10,223 nt of DNA. Source: Propionibacterium sp. Lineage in GTDB: Bacteria > Actinomycetota > Actinomycetes > Propionibacteriales > Propionibacteriaceae. Below the pieces are notes generated by a model. It saw only the letters and a program-made list of their open reading frames with translations. It searched no databases and was not told where the DNA came from. Positions 1-6,909 of this stretch are shown here, piece after piece. The stretch lies in the NCBI GenBank assembly GCA_012837465.1, contig DURG01000021.1, positions 1-10,223 of the forward strand, read 5' to 3'. The position numbers and the translations under genes are program-made. Numbering within the stretch: the stretch's first letter is position 1; each line of letters opens with the position of its first letter.

Positions 1-468
1 GCGTTCAGCGACGACACCCTCATGCGGCGCTCGATCGGCATCATCCTGCTGGCGCTCACCGCGCTGACGCTCTACCTGATGAAGAAGGGCACGCTGAGCA
101 GCGACAACGCCCTCGCCAACCCCAGCATCCGCGGCGGATACGGAGCGCTGGGGGGCTTCACGAGCATGGCCGCCAACTCCGGCGGCCCCGTCATGACCCT
201 CTACTTCGTGGCAGCGCGGTTCGACATGATGCGCTTCATCGCCACGCAGGCATGGTTCTTCTTCGTGATCAACGTGGTCAAGGTGCCGTTCTCCGTCGGG
301 CTCGGACTGCTGAAACCCGAGGTGCTCCCGGTGCTGGCCATCCTCACGCCCGTCGTCCTCATCGGCGCCTTCGCCGGCCGACGGTGGGTCAGGCGCTTCG
401 ACCAGCGCACGTTCACCCGCGTGGTGATCGTGCTGACGGTCCTGTCGTCGCTCCACCTGCTGCGCTGA
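1..468 (+). CDS. TauE/SafE (TSUP) family membrane transporter, C-terminal part
   Basis: The frame is open from base 1 and ends at TGA 466-468, so the start lies outside the window and about 155 residues are visible. The ATG at 22 is internal, because the frame continues upstream with coding-like sequence. The visible part contains several hydrophobic segments: one near the start (IIGILLALTAL-like), one around ATQAWFFFVINVV, one at LPVLAILTPVVLIGAFAG and a last one at the C-terminus. The GFTSMAANSGGPVM stretch matches the second glycine-rich repeat typical of the TSUP (sulfite exporter TauE/SafE) family, whose members are roughly 250 residues and move sulfur-containing or other organic anions across the membrane. 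The substrate cannot be told. It converges on the inositol genes with a terminator between them, so it is probably unrelated to that pathway. Confidence 0.85.
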   Translation, partial: AFSDDTLMRRSIGIILLALTALTLYLMKKGTLSSDNALANPSIRGGYGALGGFTSMAANSGGPVMTLYFVAARFDMMRFIATQAWFFFVINVVKVPFSVGLGLLKPEVLPVLAILTPVVLIGAFAGRRWVRRFDQRTFTRVVIVLTVLSSLHLLR

Positions 469-496
469 GTCGCCTTGATCCCCGAGTACGAAAAGT

Positions 497-559
497 AGCG
501 ATGCGCCAACGGGGGCCAGATGTGGACGCTCCACACCTGACCCCCGAATCTGCATCGTT
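497..559 (-). terminator. Convergent hairpin terminator, best fitted to mmsA
   Basis: Arms at 510-525 and 531-546 enclose a 5-nt loop, and an outer arm pair, CGATGC 499-504 with GCATCG 552-557, extends the structure. Read as minus-strand RNA, the 16-bp inner stem pairs at every position, with two G-U wobbles. Read as plus-strand RNA, the same two positions are A-C mismatches. On the minus strand the hairpin is followed by CTACTTTTC, a short T tract. It lies 10 nt beyond the mmsA stop and 28 nt beyond the transporter stop, so it probably ends both transcripts but is optimised for mmsA. Confidence 0.8.
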
Positions 560-568
560 ATTCCAGGC

Positions 569-2065
569 TCACTCTTCGCGCTTGAAGGACAGGTTCGCCT
601 CGTACGTCCGCTCCGACGGCCAACGGCTGGTGATGGCCTTGAGGCGCGTGTAGAACGACACCCCCTCTGGGCCGTGGATGTGGTGATCTCCGAGCAGTGA
701 ATCCTTCCACCCACCGAACGAGTAGTAGGCCACAGGCGTGGGGATGGGCACGTTGATGCCCACCATGCCGGCCTGCACGTCCAGCTGGAAGCGACGGGCG
801 ACGCCGCCGTCGTTGGTGAAGATCGCCGCGCCGTTGCCGAACGGGGAGTTGTTGACGATCTCGATCGCCTCCGCGTAGGTCTCGGCGTTGACGATGGTCA
901 GCACCGGGCCGAAGATCTCCTCGCGGTACGCCGGCGCGTCGAGGGGCACGTTCTTCAGCACCGTGGGGCCAACCCAGAAGCCATCCTCGTAGCCGTCGAC
1001 GGTCAGGTCGCGGCCGTCGAGCACCACATCTGCGCCACGCTCCTCGGCGTCGGTGATGAGGCCCTTGATGCGTTCCTGCGCTTTGCGGGTGATGACGGGG
1101 CCCATCTGGACGCCGTCGTCGAGGCCGTAGCCCACCTTGATCTTGGCTCCGTTGGCCTTGACCAGTTCGGCCAGCTTGTCGCCGACACCGCCCACGGCGA
1201 CGACGACGGGCAGTGCCATGCAGCGCTCACCGGCGGCGCCGAAGGCTGCGGCGGCGATGTGCTGGGCTGCGAACTCGAGATCAGCATCCGGCATGCAGAT
1301 GGCGTGGTTGTTGGCACCGCCGAGGGCCTGGACGCGCTTGCCGGCCTCGGTGGCCTTCTGCTGGATGATGCGGGCGACGGGGGTGGACCCGACGAAGGAG
1401 ATGGCGTCGATGCCGGGGTGCTCCAGCAGCGCCGTGACGGTCTCGACGTCGCCGGCGACAACGTTGAACACGCCGTCAGGCAGGCCTGCCGCCTTGTACA
1501 GCTTCGCGATCAGCAACGACGCGGTGGGTGTCGGCGTCGCGGGCTTGAGGATGAAGGCATTGCCGGTGGCGATGGCGATGGGGTGCATCCACATGGGCAC
1601 CATCACCGGGAAGTTGAAGGGGCACACGCCGGCGACGACGCCGACGGGCTGACGGATGGAGTGGATGTCCACGCCGGAGGAGATGTCGTAGGAGAACTGA
1701 CCCTTCATGGCGGTGTTGATGCCGCAGGCGAAGTCGAGGGTCTCACGGCCGCGCTGGATCTCACCGATCGCGTCGTTGTAATCCTTGCCATGCTCGTTGA
1801 CGATGGCCTTGGCCAGCTCGTCCTGGTTGGCCAGCACGAGCTCGCGCATCTTGAACATGATGGCGGTGCGCTTGGCGAGCGACTGCTGCGACCACTCGCG
1901 CTGCGCCGCACGGGCGACCTCGACGGCGTGGTCGACATCCTCGCGGCTGGCGGCGAGCACTTCGCCGGCTACCTTGCCGCTGGCAGGGTTCTCGACGGGG
2001 ATCCGCTCCAGGGGCGAGCCTTCGTACGGCGCTCCCCCGATCCAGTGGGTGATGGTCTCAGACAT
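569..2065 (-). CDS. mmsA: CoA-acylating (methyl)malonate-semialdehyde dehydrogenase
   Basis: A 498-residue aldehyde dehydrogenase of the MMSDH subfamily (MmsA/IolA), the usual length for the family. It oxidises malonate semialdehyde to acetyl-CoA at the end of inositol breakdown, and methylmalonate semialdehyde to propionyl-CoA in valine catabolism, using NAD+ and CoA. Visible motifs are the Rossmann-side GVVAGVCPFNFP (142-153), FVGSTPV (224-230), LGGANNHAI (248-256, with the Asn-His typical of MMSDH), the catalytic cysteine in GERCMAL (Cys282) and EEIFGPVL (382-389). Start: ATG at 2065 is chosen because GGAAGG lies 7 nt upstream and the protein begins MSETITHW; a longer frame with ATG at 2101 would have no such site and would overlap the probable promoter. 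It is 209 nt from iolE with its own promoter-like sequence, so it can be expressed separately from the other iol genes. IolA is the equivalent name in inositol loci. Confidence 0.95.
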   Translation of the reverse strand: MSETITHWIGGAPYEGSPLERIPVENPASGKVAGEVLAASREDVDHAVEVARAAQREWSQQSLAKRTAIMFKMRELVLANQDELAKAIVNEHGKDYNDAIGEIQRGRETLDFACGINTAMKGQFSYDISSGVDIHSIRQPVGVVAGVCPFNFPVMVPMWMHPIAIATGNAFILKPATPTPTASLLIAKLYKAAGLPDGVFNVVAGDVETVTALLEHPGIDAISFVGSTPVARIIQQKATEAGKRVQALGGANNHAICMPDADLEFAAQHIAAAAFGAAGERCMALPVVVAVGGVGDKLAELVKANGAKIKVGYGLDDGVQMGPVITRKAQERIKGLITDAEERGADVVLDGRDLTVDGYEDGFWVGPTVLKNVPLDAPAYREEIFGPVLTIVNAETYAEAIEIVNNSPFGNGAAIFTNDGGVARRFQLDVQAGMVGINVPIPTPVAYYSFGGWKDSLLGDHHIHGPEGVSFYTRLKAITSRWPSERTYEANLSFKREE

Positions 2066-2102
2066 AACGCAACCTTCCGGGTGACGGGCACCTGCGCCCA
2101 TT

Positions 2103-2112
2103 TGTTAGTACA
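2103..2112 (-). promoter_or_regulatory. Candidate IolR-like operator at the mmsA promoter
   Basis: The minus strand reads TGTACTAACA, one base different from TGTCCTAACA upstream of the transaldolase gene, and one mismatch from KGWCHTRACA, the Corynebacterium glutamicum IolR motif as I recall it. It is part of a larger near-palindrome, TGTTA-N6-TAACA (2103-2118), and overlaps the proposed -10 box, a position suited to repression. That it is an operator is inferred. Confidence 0.55.
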
Positions 2113-2138
2113 TTAACACTTTCTGCGGTGCGGTACAA
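2110..2138 (-). promoter_or_regulatory. Putative mmsA promoter
   Basis: On the minus strand TTGTAC (2138-2133) and TAATGT (2115-2110) are separated by exactly 17 nt, a reasonable fit to a housekeeping -35/-10 pair. The start of mmsA is 45 nt downstream of the -10. The candidate operator overlaps the -10 box. Confidence 0.5.
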
Positions 2139-2221
2139 GAATTTCTGCGCTCCGCAGCTCGACTTTCTTGCCTACACAAAGCGTTCATCCAAGGGCACCG
2201 CCTTCGCAGACACTCGGCCAA

Positions 2222-2251
2222 CGTCGCAGAACGGAGCTGGCGTCTGCGACG
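2222..2251 (-). terminator. Hairpin after iolE, possible terminator or attenuator
   Basis: CGTCGCAGA (2222-2230) and TCTGCGACG (2243-2251) form a perfect 9-bp stem with a 12-nt loop, 23 nt beyond the iolE stop on the minus strand. There is no T tract after it, so termination is uncertain; U-poor hairpins are nevertheless common gene ends in high-GC actinobacteria. It would separate iolE from mmsA transcription. The arms also contain two of the CGCAGA motifs repeated in this interval, so a protein-binding role is an alternative. Confidence 0.4.
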
Positions 2252-2274
2252 AGGGCAGAGGAGAGTGGCGAGAG

Positions 2275-3138
2275 TCAGCTGGCAAGGGACGAAAGCGCGT
2301 CGAGCGAAGCCTTCGCGTTGGCCACCGGGCCGCCGTCGGCGGGGGGCTCCTCGTCGAGCATGATGTCCTGCTCCAGCACGTAGTAGCCGTCGAAGCCAGC
2401 ATCGTTCAGGAGGCCGACGATGGCACCGAAGTCGATGTCACCCTGCCCGACGGGCACGAACATGCCCGCCTTGATGCCCTCGCTCCAGCTGATCTCGCCG
2501 GGCAGGAGCTTGTCGGTGAGCTCCTTGCGGATGTCCTTGGCGTGCACGATGTCCACGCGGTCTGCGTACTTGCGGACCAGCCCGACGACGTCCGCACCGC
2601 CGGCGCTGATGTGGCCGGTGTCCAGGCACAGGCCGACGCTGGAGTTGTCCAGCACGCGCTCCACCTCGTCGACGTTCTGCACCATCGTGCCCCAGTGCGG
2701 ATGGATACAGGCGGTCACGCCACGCTCGGCGCACACCTCGGTGATCCGCGACAGGTTGCTGAACAGCGTCTGCCAGCCCTCCTCATCCAGGACGGGGCGG
2801 TTGTCGTAACCGTCCTGGCCGGAATCAGCCGCAAGGATCAGGAACTCGCCGCCCGCAGCCTCGAAGGCGTCGAGTTCCTTGTTGACCTGCGGGATGGGAT
2901 CGAACGACGGGTCGTGCATCACGGCCAGGAAGAACGAGCCGACGGGCTTGAGGTCGAAGTCGCGCACCGCGGCGGCGCGCTCCTCCGCGTCGATCGGCAG
3001 CCAGCCCTGCGGGCCGAACTCCGTGGCGGTCAGGCCGATGTTCTTCATCTCGGTGAGCACCCGCTCGGGGCTCATCTGGTATCCCCAACCGGGGACTTCA
3101 CATACGCCCCAGCTGATGGGGGCTCCGGCGATCTTCAT
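2275..3138 (-). CDS. iolE: IolE-like inosose dehydratase, xylose isomerase-like TIM barrel
   Basis: A 287-residue protein of the sugar-phosphate isomerase/epimerase (AP endonuclease 2-like) TIM-barrel superfamily. The probable reaction is dehydration of 2-keto-myo-inositol to 3D-trihydroxycyclohexane-1,2-dione, the IolD substrate. Visible are the N-terminal KIAGAPISWGVCEVPGWG block, HPHWGTMVQ (146-154), LCLDTGH (170-176), VHAKDIR (198-204), GQGDIDF (231-237) and YYVLEQD (252-258). These correspond in order to the GT.VQ, DTGH, VH.KD and C-terminal acidic metal-site blocks of IolE. Start: ATG at 3138 has AAGGAG 5 nt upstream; the frame stays open further upstream but runs through a palindromic repeat. 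It lies 134 nt after iolD, so it is not tightly coupled. The family is broad: 2-keto-myo-inositol isomerase (IolI) or an IolH-type protein are alternatives, but placement beside iolD and full pathway coverage favour IolE. Confidence 0.8.
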   Translation of the reverse strand: MKIAGAPISWGVCEVPGWGYQMSPERVLTEMKNIGLTATEFGPQGWLPIDAEERAAAVRDFDLKPVGSFFLAVMHDPSFDPIPQVNKELDAFEAAGGEFLILAADSGQDGYDNRPVLDEEGWQTLFSNLSRITEVCAERGVTACIHPHWGTMVQNVDEVERVLDNSSVGLCLDTGHISAGGADVVGLVRKYADRVDIVHAKDIRKELTDKLLPGEISWSEGIKAGMFVPVGQGDIDFGAIVGLLNDAGFDGYYVLEQDIMLDEEPPADGGPVANAKASLDALSSLAS

Positions 3139-3150
3139 GGTTTCTCCTTC

Positions 3151-3266
3151 GTTGATTGAGCCTGCGAGCTCTGCGAGCAGTGTCGAAATCCGAGGCGCCC
3201 CAGCGTGCTGGAGGCCGCGCGTGGTTTCGACGCGGTCGCGCTGCTCGCAGGCGACCGGCTCAACCA
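3151..3266. repeat. Nested palindromic (REP-like) element between iolD and iolE
   Basis: Four sets of inverted arms share one centre near 3206: GATTGAGCC 3154-3162 with GGCTCAACC 3257-3265 (one mismatch, a G-U pair in minus-strand RNA); TGCGAGCAG 3172-3180 with CTGCTCGCA 3241-3249 (perfect); GTCGAAA 3182-3188 with TTTCGAC 3225-3231 (perfect); CCAGC 3200-3204 with GCTGG 3207-3211 (perfect, 2-nt loop). It fills almost the whole 134-nt gap. GTTGAGCC/GTCGAAA palindromes recall intergenic repeats in many actinobacterial genomes; that it is dispersed in this genome cannot be shown from one copy. Confidence 0.75.
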
Positions 3267-3272
3267 GCGCTG

Positions 3273-5156
3273 TCACAGATAGTGGCGTTGGGGCTTCTTC
3301 ATACCGACGTACCATTCGCGGGCCTCACGGGTGGAGGCGATCCGCGACACCTCGGAGACCGGCACGTCCCACCAGCTGGTGCTGGGCGGGTTGGGGCCGA
3401 TCAAGGCGGTCTCGATGTGGATCATCACGGCACGGTCCATGGCCTCAGCCTCGCGGTAGGCGGCGCGGAACTCCTCCATGGTGCTCACGCGTAGCACCGT
3501 GAGGCCCCAGCTCTCGGCGTTGGTGGCGATGTCGACGGGCAGCAGCTCGCCGTCGGCGTTGTGCGGCACGTCGCCCTGGCGGTACCGGGTGCCGAACCGC
3601 TGCGAGCCGTGCGACTCGGACAGCGATCCGATCGACGCGAAGCCGTGGTTCTGCAGCAGCACGATGATGACCTTGAGCCGCTCCTGGACGATGGTGGCCA
3701 GCTCCATCGGCAGCATCTGGTAGGTGCCGTCGCCGACGATGGCCACCACTTCGCTGTCCGGCGCGGCCAGCTTGACGCCCATCGCCGCGGGGATCTCGTA
3801 GCCCATGCAGCTGAACGCATACTCCAGGTGGTACTGCTGCGGGGTCTTCGCCCGCCACAGCGCCTGCAGGTCGCCCGGCATGGAGCCGGCGGCGTTGATC
3901 ACCACGTCCTCGTCGCCCATCATCTCGTTGAGGGCGCCGAAGACCTCCAACTGCGAGGGCTTGGGCTGCAGGTCCATGTGGTTGTACTCGTCGGTGGTGC
4001 GCTCCCACTCCTCGCGCAGCTCGGCGATCTCAGCGGAGTAGGTGTCCGCCACCCGGTAGCCTTCGAGGGCCGTACCCAGGGCGACGATCGCCTCGCGGGC
4101 GTCGGCCACCACCATCTCTGCCGCATGCTTGGCGGCATCGAACGCGCCCACGTTGATGTTGACGAACGACACGTCCGGGTTGCGGAACGCGGTGTGCGAG
4201 GCGGTGGTGAAATCCGAATACCGGGTGCCGATGCCGATCACCACATCAGCCTTGGCGGCCAGCTCGTTGGCAGGCTTCGCCCCCGTCGACCCCACACCGC
4301 CGACGGCGCACTCATGGTCTGCGTTGATCGCGCCCTTGCCGGCCTGCGTGTCCGACACCGGGATGCCGGTGGCCGACGCGAACGCCCGCAGCTCCTCGCT
4401 GGCGAACGAGTAGATGGTGCCGCCGCCCGAGACGATGAGGGGGCGCTCGGCCCCGCGGATCATCTCGGCGGCACGCTCGATGGCGATCCGCTCCGGCGCG
4501 GGCCGGCGGATCCGCCAGACGCGCTTGGCGAAGAACTCCTCAGGGAAGTCGTAGGCCTCAGCCTGCACGTCCTGCGGAAGGGCGACGGTGACCGCGCCGG
4601 TGTCGGCGGGGTCGGTCAGCACGCGCATGGCCTGCATCAGCGACGGGATGAGCTGCTCGGGCCGCTCGATGCGGTCGAAGAACCGCGACACCGGACGGAA
4701 CGCATCTGTCGCGGCGGTCAGCGGGGAGACCGGGTCCTCCACCTGCTGCAGCACCGGATCCGGGGACCGGGTGGCGAACTGGTCCGAGGGGAACAGCAGC
4801 ACCGGCAGGCGGTTGGTGGTGGCGACGGCGGCGCCGGTGACCATGTTCAGCGCGCCCGGACCGATGGACGAGGTGCACATCCACGTCTGCAGCCGGTTGC
4901 TCTGCTTGGCGAACGCGGCGGCCGCGTTGACCATGCCCTGCTCGTTGCGGGGCATGATGTAGGGCATCTGCCCGCCGTCGGGCTCCGGGTCGAGGTCGTT
5001 CTGCAGCAGCGCCTGGCCGATGCCGGCCACATTGCCGTGGCCGAAGATGCCGAACGCCCCCGCGATGAGGCGGCGCTCTTCGCCGTCGTGCTCGGAGAAC
5101 TGGTTGACGAGGAAACGGATGACGGCCTGGCCGACGGTGAGGCGCACGGTGCTCAT
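3273..5156 (-). CDS. iolD: 3D-(3,5/4)-trihydroxycyclohexane-1,2-dione acylhydrolase (ThDP-dependent)
   Basis: A 627-residue thiamine diphosphate enzyme that hydrolytically opens the ring of trihydroxycyclohexane-1,2-dione to give 5-deoxy-D-glucuronate. The length is typical for IolD and longer than acetolactate synthases. The N-terminal Pyr domain carries PRNEQGMVNAA, with the probable cofactor-activating Glu72. A central domain holds PLIVSGGGTIYS (239-250). The C-terminal PP domain has the metal/ThDP motif GDGTYQ (from 475) to QNHG (502-505). The HGSQRFGTRYRQGD segment (516-529) is IolD-like. Start: GTG at 5162 overlaps the iolB stop, but ATG at 5156 is preferred because AGGAG (5166-5162) is 5 nt upstream of it and touches the GTG. 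iolB ends 2 nt before this ATG, so translation is coupled. A palindromic element follows the stop. Confidence 0.95.
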   Translation of the reverse strand: MSTVRLTVGQAVIRFLVNQFSEHDGEERRLIAGAFGIFGHGNVAGIGQALLQNDLDPEPDGGQMPYIMPRNEQGMVNAAAAFAKQSNRLQTWMCTSSIGPGALNMVTGAAVATTNRLPVLLFPSDQFATRSPDPVLQQVEDPVSPLTAATDAFRPVSRFFDRIERPEQLIPSLMQAMRVLTDPADTGAVTVALPQDVQAEAYDFPEEFFAKRVWRIRRPAPERIAIERAAEMIRGAERPLIVSGGGTIYSFASEELRAFASATGIPVSDTQAGKGAINADHECAVGGVGSTGAKPANELAAKADVVIGIGTRYSDFTTASHTAFRNPDVSFVNINVGAFDAAKHAAEMVVADAREAIVALGTALEGYRVADTYSAEIAELREEWERTTDEYNHMDLQPKPSQLEVFGALNEMMGDEDVVINAAGSMPGDLQALWRAKTPQQYHLEYAFSCMGYEIPAAMGVKLAAPDSEVVAIVGDGTYQMLPMELATIVQERLKVIIVLLQNHGFASIGSLSESHGSQRFGTRYRQGDVPHNADGELLPVDIATNAESWGLTVLRVSTMEEFRAAYREAEAMDRAVMIHIETALIGPNPPSTSWWDVPVSEVSRIASTREAREWYVGMKKPQRHYL

Positions 5157-5158
5157 GC

Positions 5159-6046
5159 TCACTCCTGGGGGTTGAGGGGGGTCATGGGGAGGCGGGGGTC
5201 GACCTCGGAGTCATCCCAGGTCTCGCGGATCCACGTGTAGTGCGGATCATCGGTCATGAGCCACGTCGAATCCTCGGCGGGGCCGGCCATGACGTTGAGG
5301 TAGTAGAGGTCGTAGCCGGGGGCGGCCACCGACGGTCCGTGGTAGCCGAACGGCATGATCACCACGTCGCGCGAACCCACCTCGGTGCACACGTCGATGG
5401 GCTTGCCGGGCGACGGGTAGATCCGCTGCAGCGCCATGCCGGGCGAACCGTCGCGGCCGGGGCGCACCTCGTAGTAGTAGATCTCCTCGAGCACGCGCTC
5501 CACGTCGTTGTGTTCGTCGTGCTTGTGCGGCGGGTAGCTGGACCAGTTGCCGCCGGGCGTCAGCACCTCGCAGGCCAGGAGGTGGGAGGTCTCCAGCTCG
5601 TTGCCCAGCGCATAGTTGTTGACCTGGCGCGAACAGTTGCCGGTGCCACGCAGCGTCGTGATGACCTTCGACGCCGGGCAGTACACCACGGGCAGGTCCT
5701 TGGTGGCCTTCGAGCCGGGCAGCGCGAACCGGCCGCCCCACTCGCTGCGGATGGTGGCGCTCTTGCCGCGCGGCACGTACAGGTAATCCGTGATGGCCGT
5801 CCAGATCTCCTCGCGGCCCTCGAGGGTGTGGGTCTCGCCGTCGACCTCGACGGTGCAGGAGCCGCTCAGCGGCAGCACCAGGATCTCCTCGCCTCCGGTC
5901 TCGACGGTCTCCTCACCGCCCGCGTCCAGGCCGAGCACCCGGATGGAGCACCATTCCCACGACGCCCGCTCGGCGTCGACATCGGTCTCGTAGTTGCCGT
6001 GGGCCGTCTCGCCCGCGGGGATCACGTACTTGGCGTTGTCGTTCAC
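5159..6046 (-). CDS. iolB: 5-deoxy-glucuronate isomerase
   Basis: A 295-residue bicupin protein of the IolB family, the usual length. It converts 5-deoxy-D-glucuronate to 5-dehydro-2-deoxy-D-gluconate, the IolC substrate, in the cytoplasm. The C-terminal cupin shows GGNWSSYPPHKHDEH (165-179) with His174 and His176, an acidic EE at 187-188 and MPFGYHGPS (231-239) with His236, consistent with a divalent metal site. The N-terminal cupin (about 35-110) has the degenerate form seen in the family. The start is a GTG at 6046 overlapping the TGA of the upstream aldolase gene by 4 nt; GGAGG lies only 4 nt before it, so translation probably depends on coupling. A second GTG at codon 8 is a less likely start. 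iolD follows 2 nt after the stop. Confidence 0.95.
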   Translation of the reverse strand: MNDNAKYVIPAGETAHGNYETDVDAERASWEWCSIRVLGLDAGGEETVETGGEEILVLPLSGSCTVEVDGETHTLEGREEIWTAITDYLYVPRGKSATIRSEWGGRFALPGSKATKDLPVVYCPASKVITTLRGTGNCSRQVNNYALGNELETSHLLACEVLTPGGNWSSYPPHKHDEHNDVERVLEEIYYYEVRPGRDGSPGMALQRIYPSPGKPIDVCTEVGSRDVVIMPFGYHGPSVAAPGYDLYYLNVMAGPAEDSTWLMTDDPHYTWIRETWDDSEVDPRLPMTPLNPQE

Positions 6047-6909
6047 AGAACCTCCACGATTCGGTCCACCGCGCCGGCGACATCACCGTCGCGGGGGAAG
6101 AGCAGGGCCCGCCCGATGACGAGGCCCTTCACATTGGGCAGCCGGAGGGATTCCGACCAGGAGCGGACTTTGTCGTCCAGATTGGGGGTCACCGGCCCGC
6201 CGAGCAACAGCACCGGCAGGCTGGAGGCGGCCATCACGCGTTCCATGTCCGGCACGCACGGCAGCTTCAGCCACGTGTGCCGCGACGTGCTGCCGAGAGC
6301 TGAGGCCACGGCGATGGAGCGGATGACGGCATCCGGGGTGAGGTCGTTGGCGAGCCGGCCGTCGGCGCGGCGGCTCACGAAGGGCTCCAGCAGCGCGATC
6401 TTCCCGGCCGCTGCGAGGGCATCGACGGCGTGCGCGGCCTGCTCGAGCATCGCCGGCGTGGCGGGATCGCCCAGGTCGAGCCGCAGCAGCAGCTTGCCGC
6501 CGTCGAGCCTGGCGGCTGCGATGCCTTCGGGGGTCCAGGCGGTGATGCGGTCGTCCACCTCGAACGACGCACCGATCAGCCCGGAGCGGTTCATGGAGCC
6601 GAGGACGAGTTTGCCCTCGAGCGCGCCGAGGAGCGTGAGGTCCTCCACGATGTCCGGCGTGCCGAGGAAGCCGTCGACCCCGGGGCGGCCCAGCGCGACG
6701 ATGCACCGCTGCAGCAGCTCCTCCCGCGAGGCCATGGCGAACGGGTCCGTGCCTGCCTTCAGCGCCCCGCGCCCCGGGTGGTCGGCAGCCACGATGAGTA
6801 GTTTCTTGCCCGCTTCCGGCAGCTGCCCGGGGGCACGGGCGGCCATCGCCTCCGCCACGCGGCCGGGATGGCGGAAGCGGATCTCCGAGAGCTCTGCGAG
6901 GCGGCTCAT
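6043..6909 (-). CDS. Cgl0159-type aldolase, probable 5-dehydro-2-deoxyphosphogluconate aldolase
   Basis: A 288-residue (beta/alpha)8 protein resembling the Cgl0159 family found in actinobacterial inositol loci. The pathway needs an enzyme that splits 2-deoxy-5-keto-gluconate 6-phosphate into DHAP and malonate semialdehyde; Bacillus uses the class II aldolase IolJ, and many proteobacteria a DUF2090 domain fused to IolC. Neither is seen here, and this gene sits directly between iolC and iolB, so it is the natural candidate. Visible blocks are VAADHPGR (40-47), LLEPFVSR (173-180), TWLKLP (212-217; Lys215 is a possible Schiff-base lysine), LLLGGP (234-239) and GLVIGR (262-267), as in class I aldolases of the DhnA/LacD kind. 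The ATG at 6909 overlaps the iolC stop by 4 nt; the longer open frame upstream lies inside iolC and is rejected. The 3' end overlaps iolB by 4 nt. The assigned reaction is inferred from context. Confidence 0.85.
   Translation of the reverse strand: MSRLAELSEIRFRHPGRVAEAMAARAPGQLPEAGKKLLIVAADHPGRGALKAGTDPFAMASREELLQRCIVALGRPGVDGFLGTPDIVEDLTLLGALEGKLVLGSMNRSGLIGASFEVDDRITAWTPEGIAAARLDGGKLLLRLDLGDPATPAMLEQAAHAVDALAAAGKIALLEPFVSRRADGRLANDLTPDAVIRSIAVASALGSTSRHTWLKLPCVPDMERVMAASSLPVLLLGGPVTPNLDDKVRSWSESLRLPNVKGLVIGRALLFPRDGDVAGAVDRIVEVL

Noticed and set aside
1259..2116. A 285-codon open frame on the plus strand opposite mmsA
   Set aside because: The minus strand encodes a full-length aldehyde dehydrogenase with catalytic Cys282; the plus frame is Asp/Gly/Val-rich shadow sequence.
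2128..3159. A 343-codon open frame on the plus strand opposite iolE
   Set aside because: It is antisense to the iolE-like gene, lacks a convincing ribosome binding site and has shadow-like composition.
3561..5240. A 559-codon open frame on the plus strand opposite iolD and iolB
   Set aside because: It is antisense to two clearly recognised enzymes, its translation is full of His/Arg/Gly/Val low-complexity stretches without domain motifs, and such long shadow frames are expected at this G+C content.
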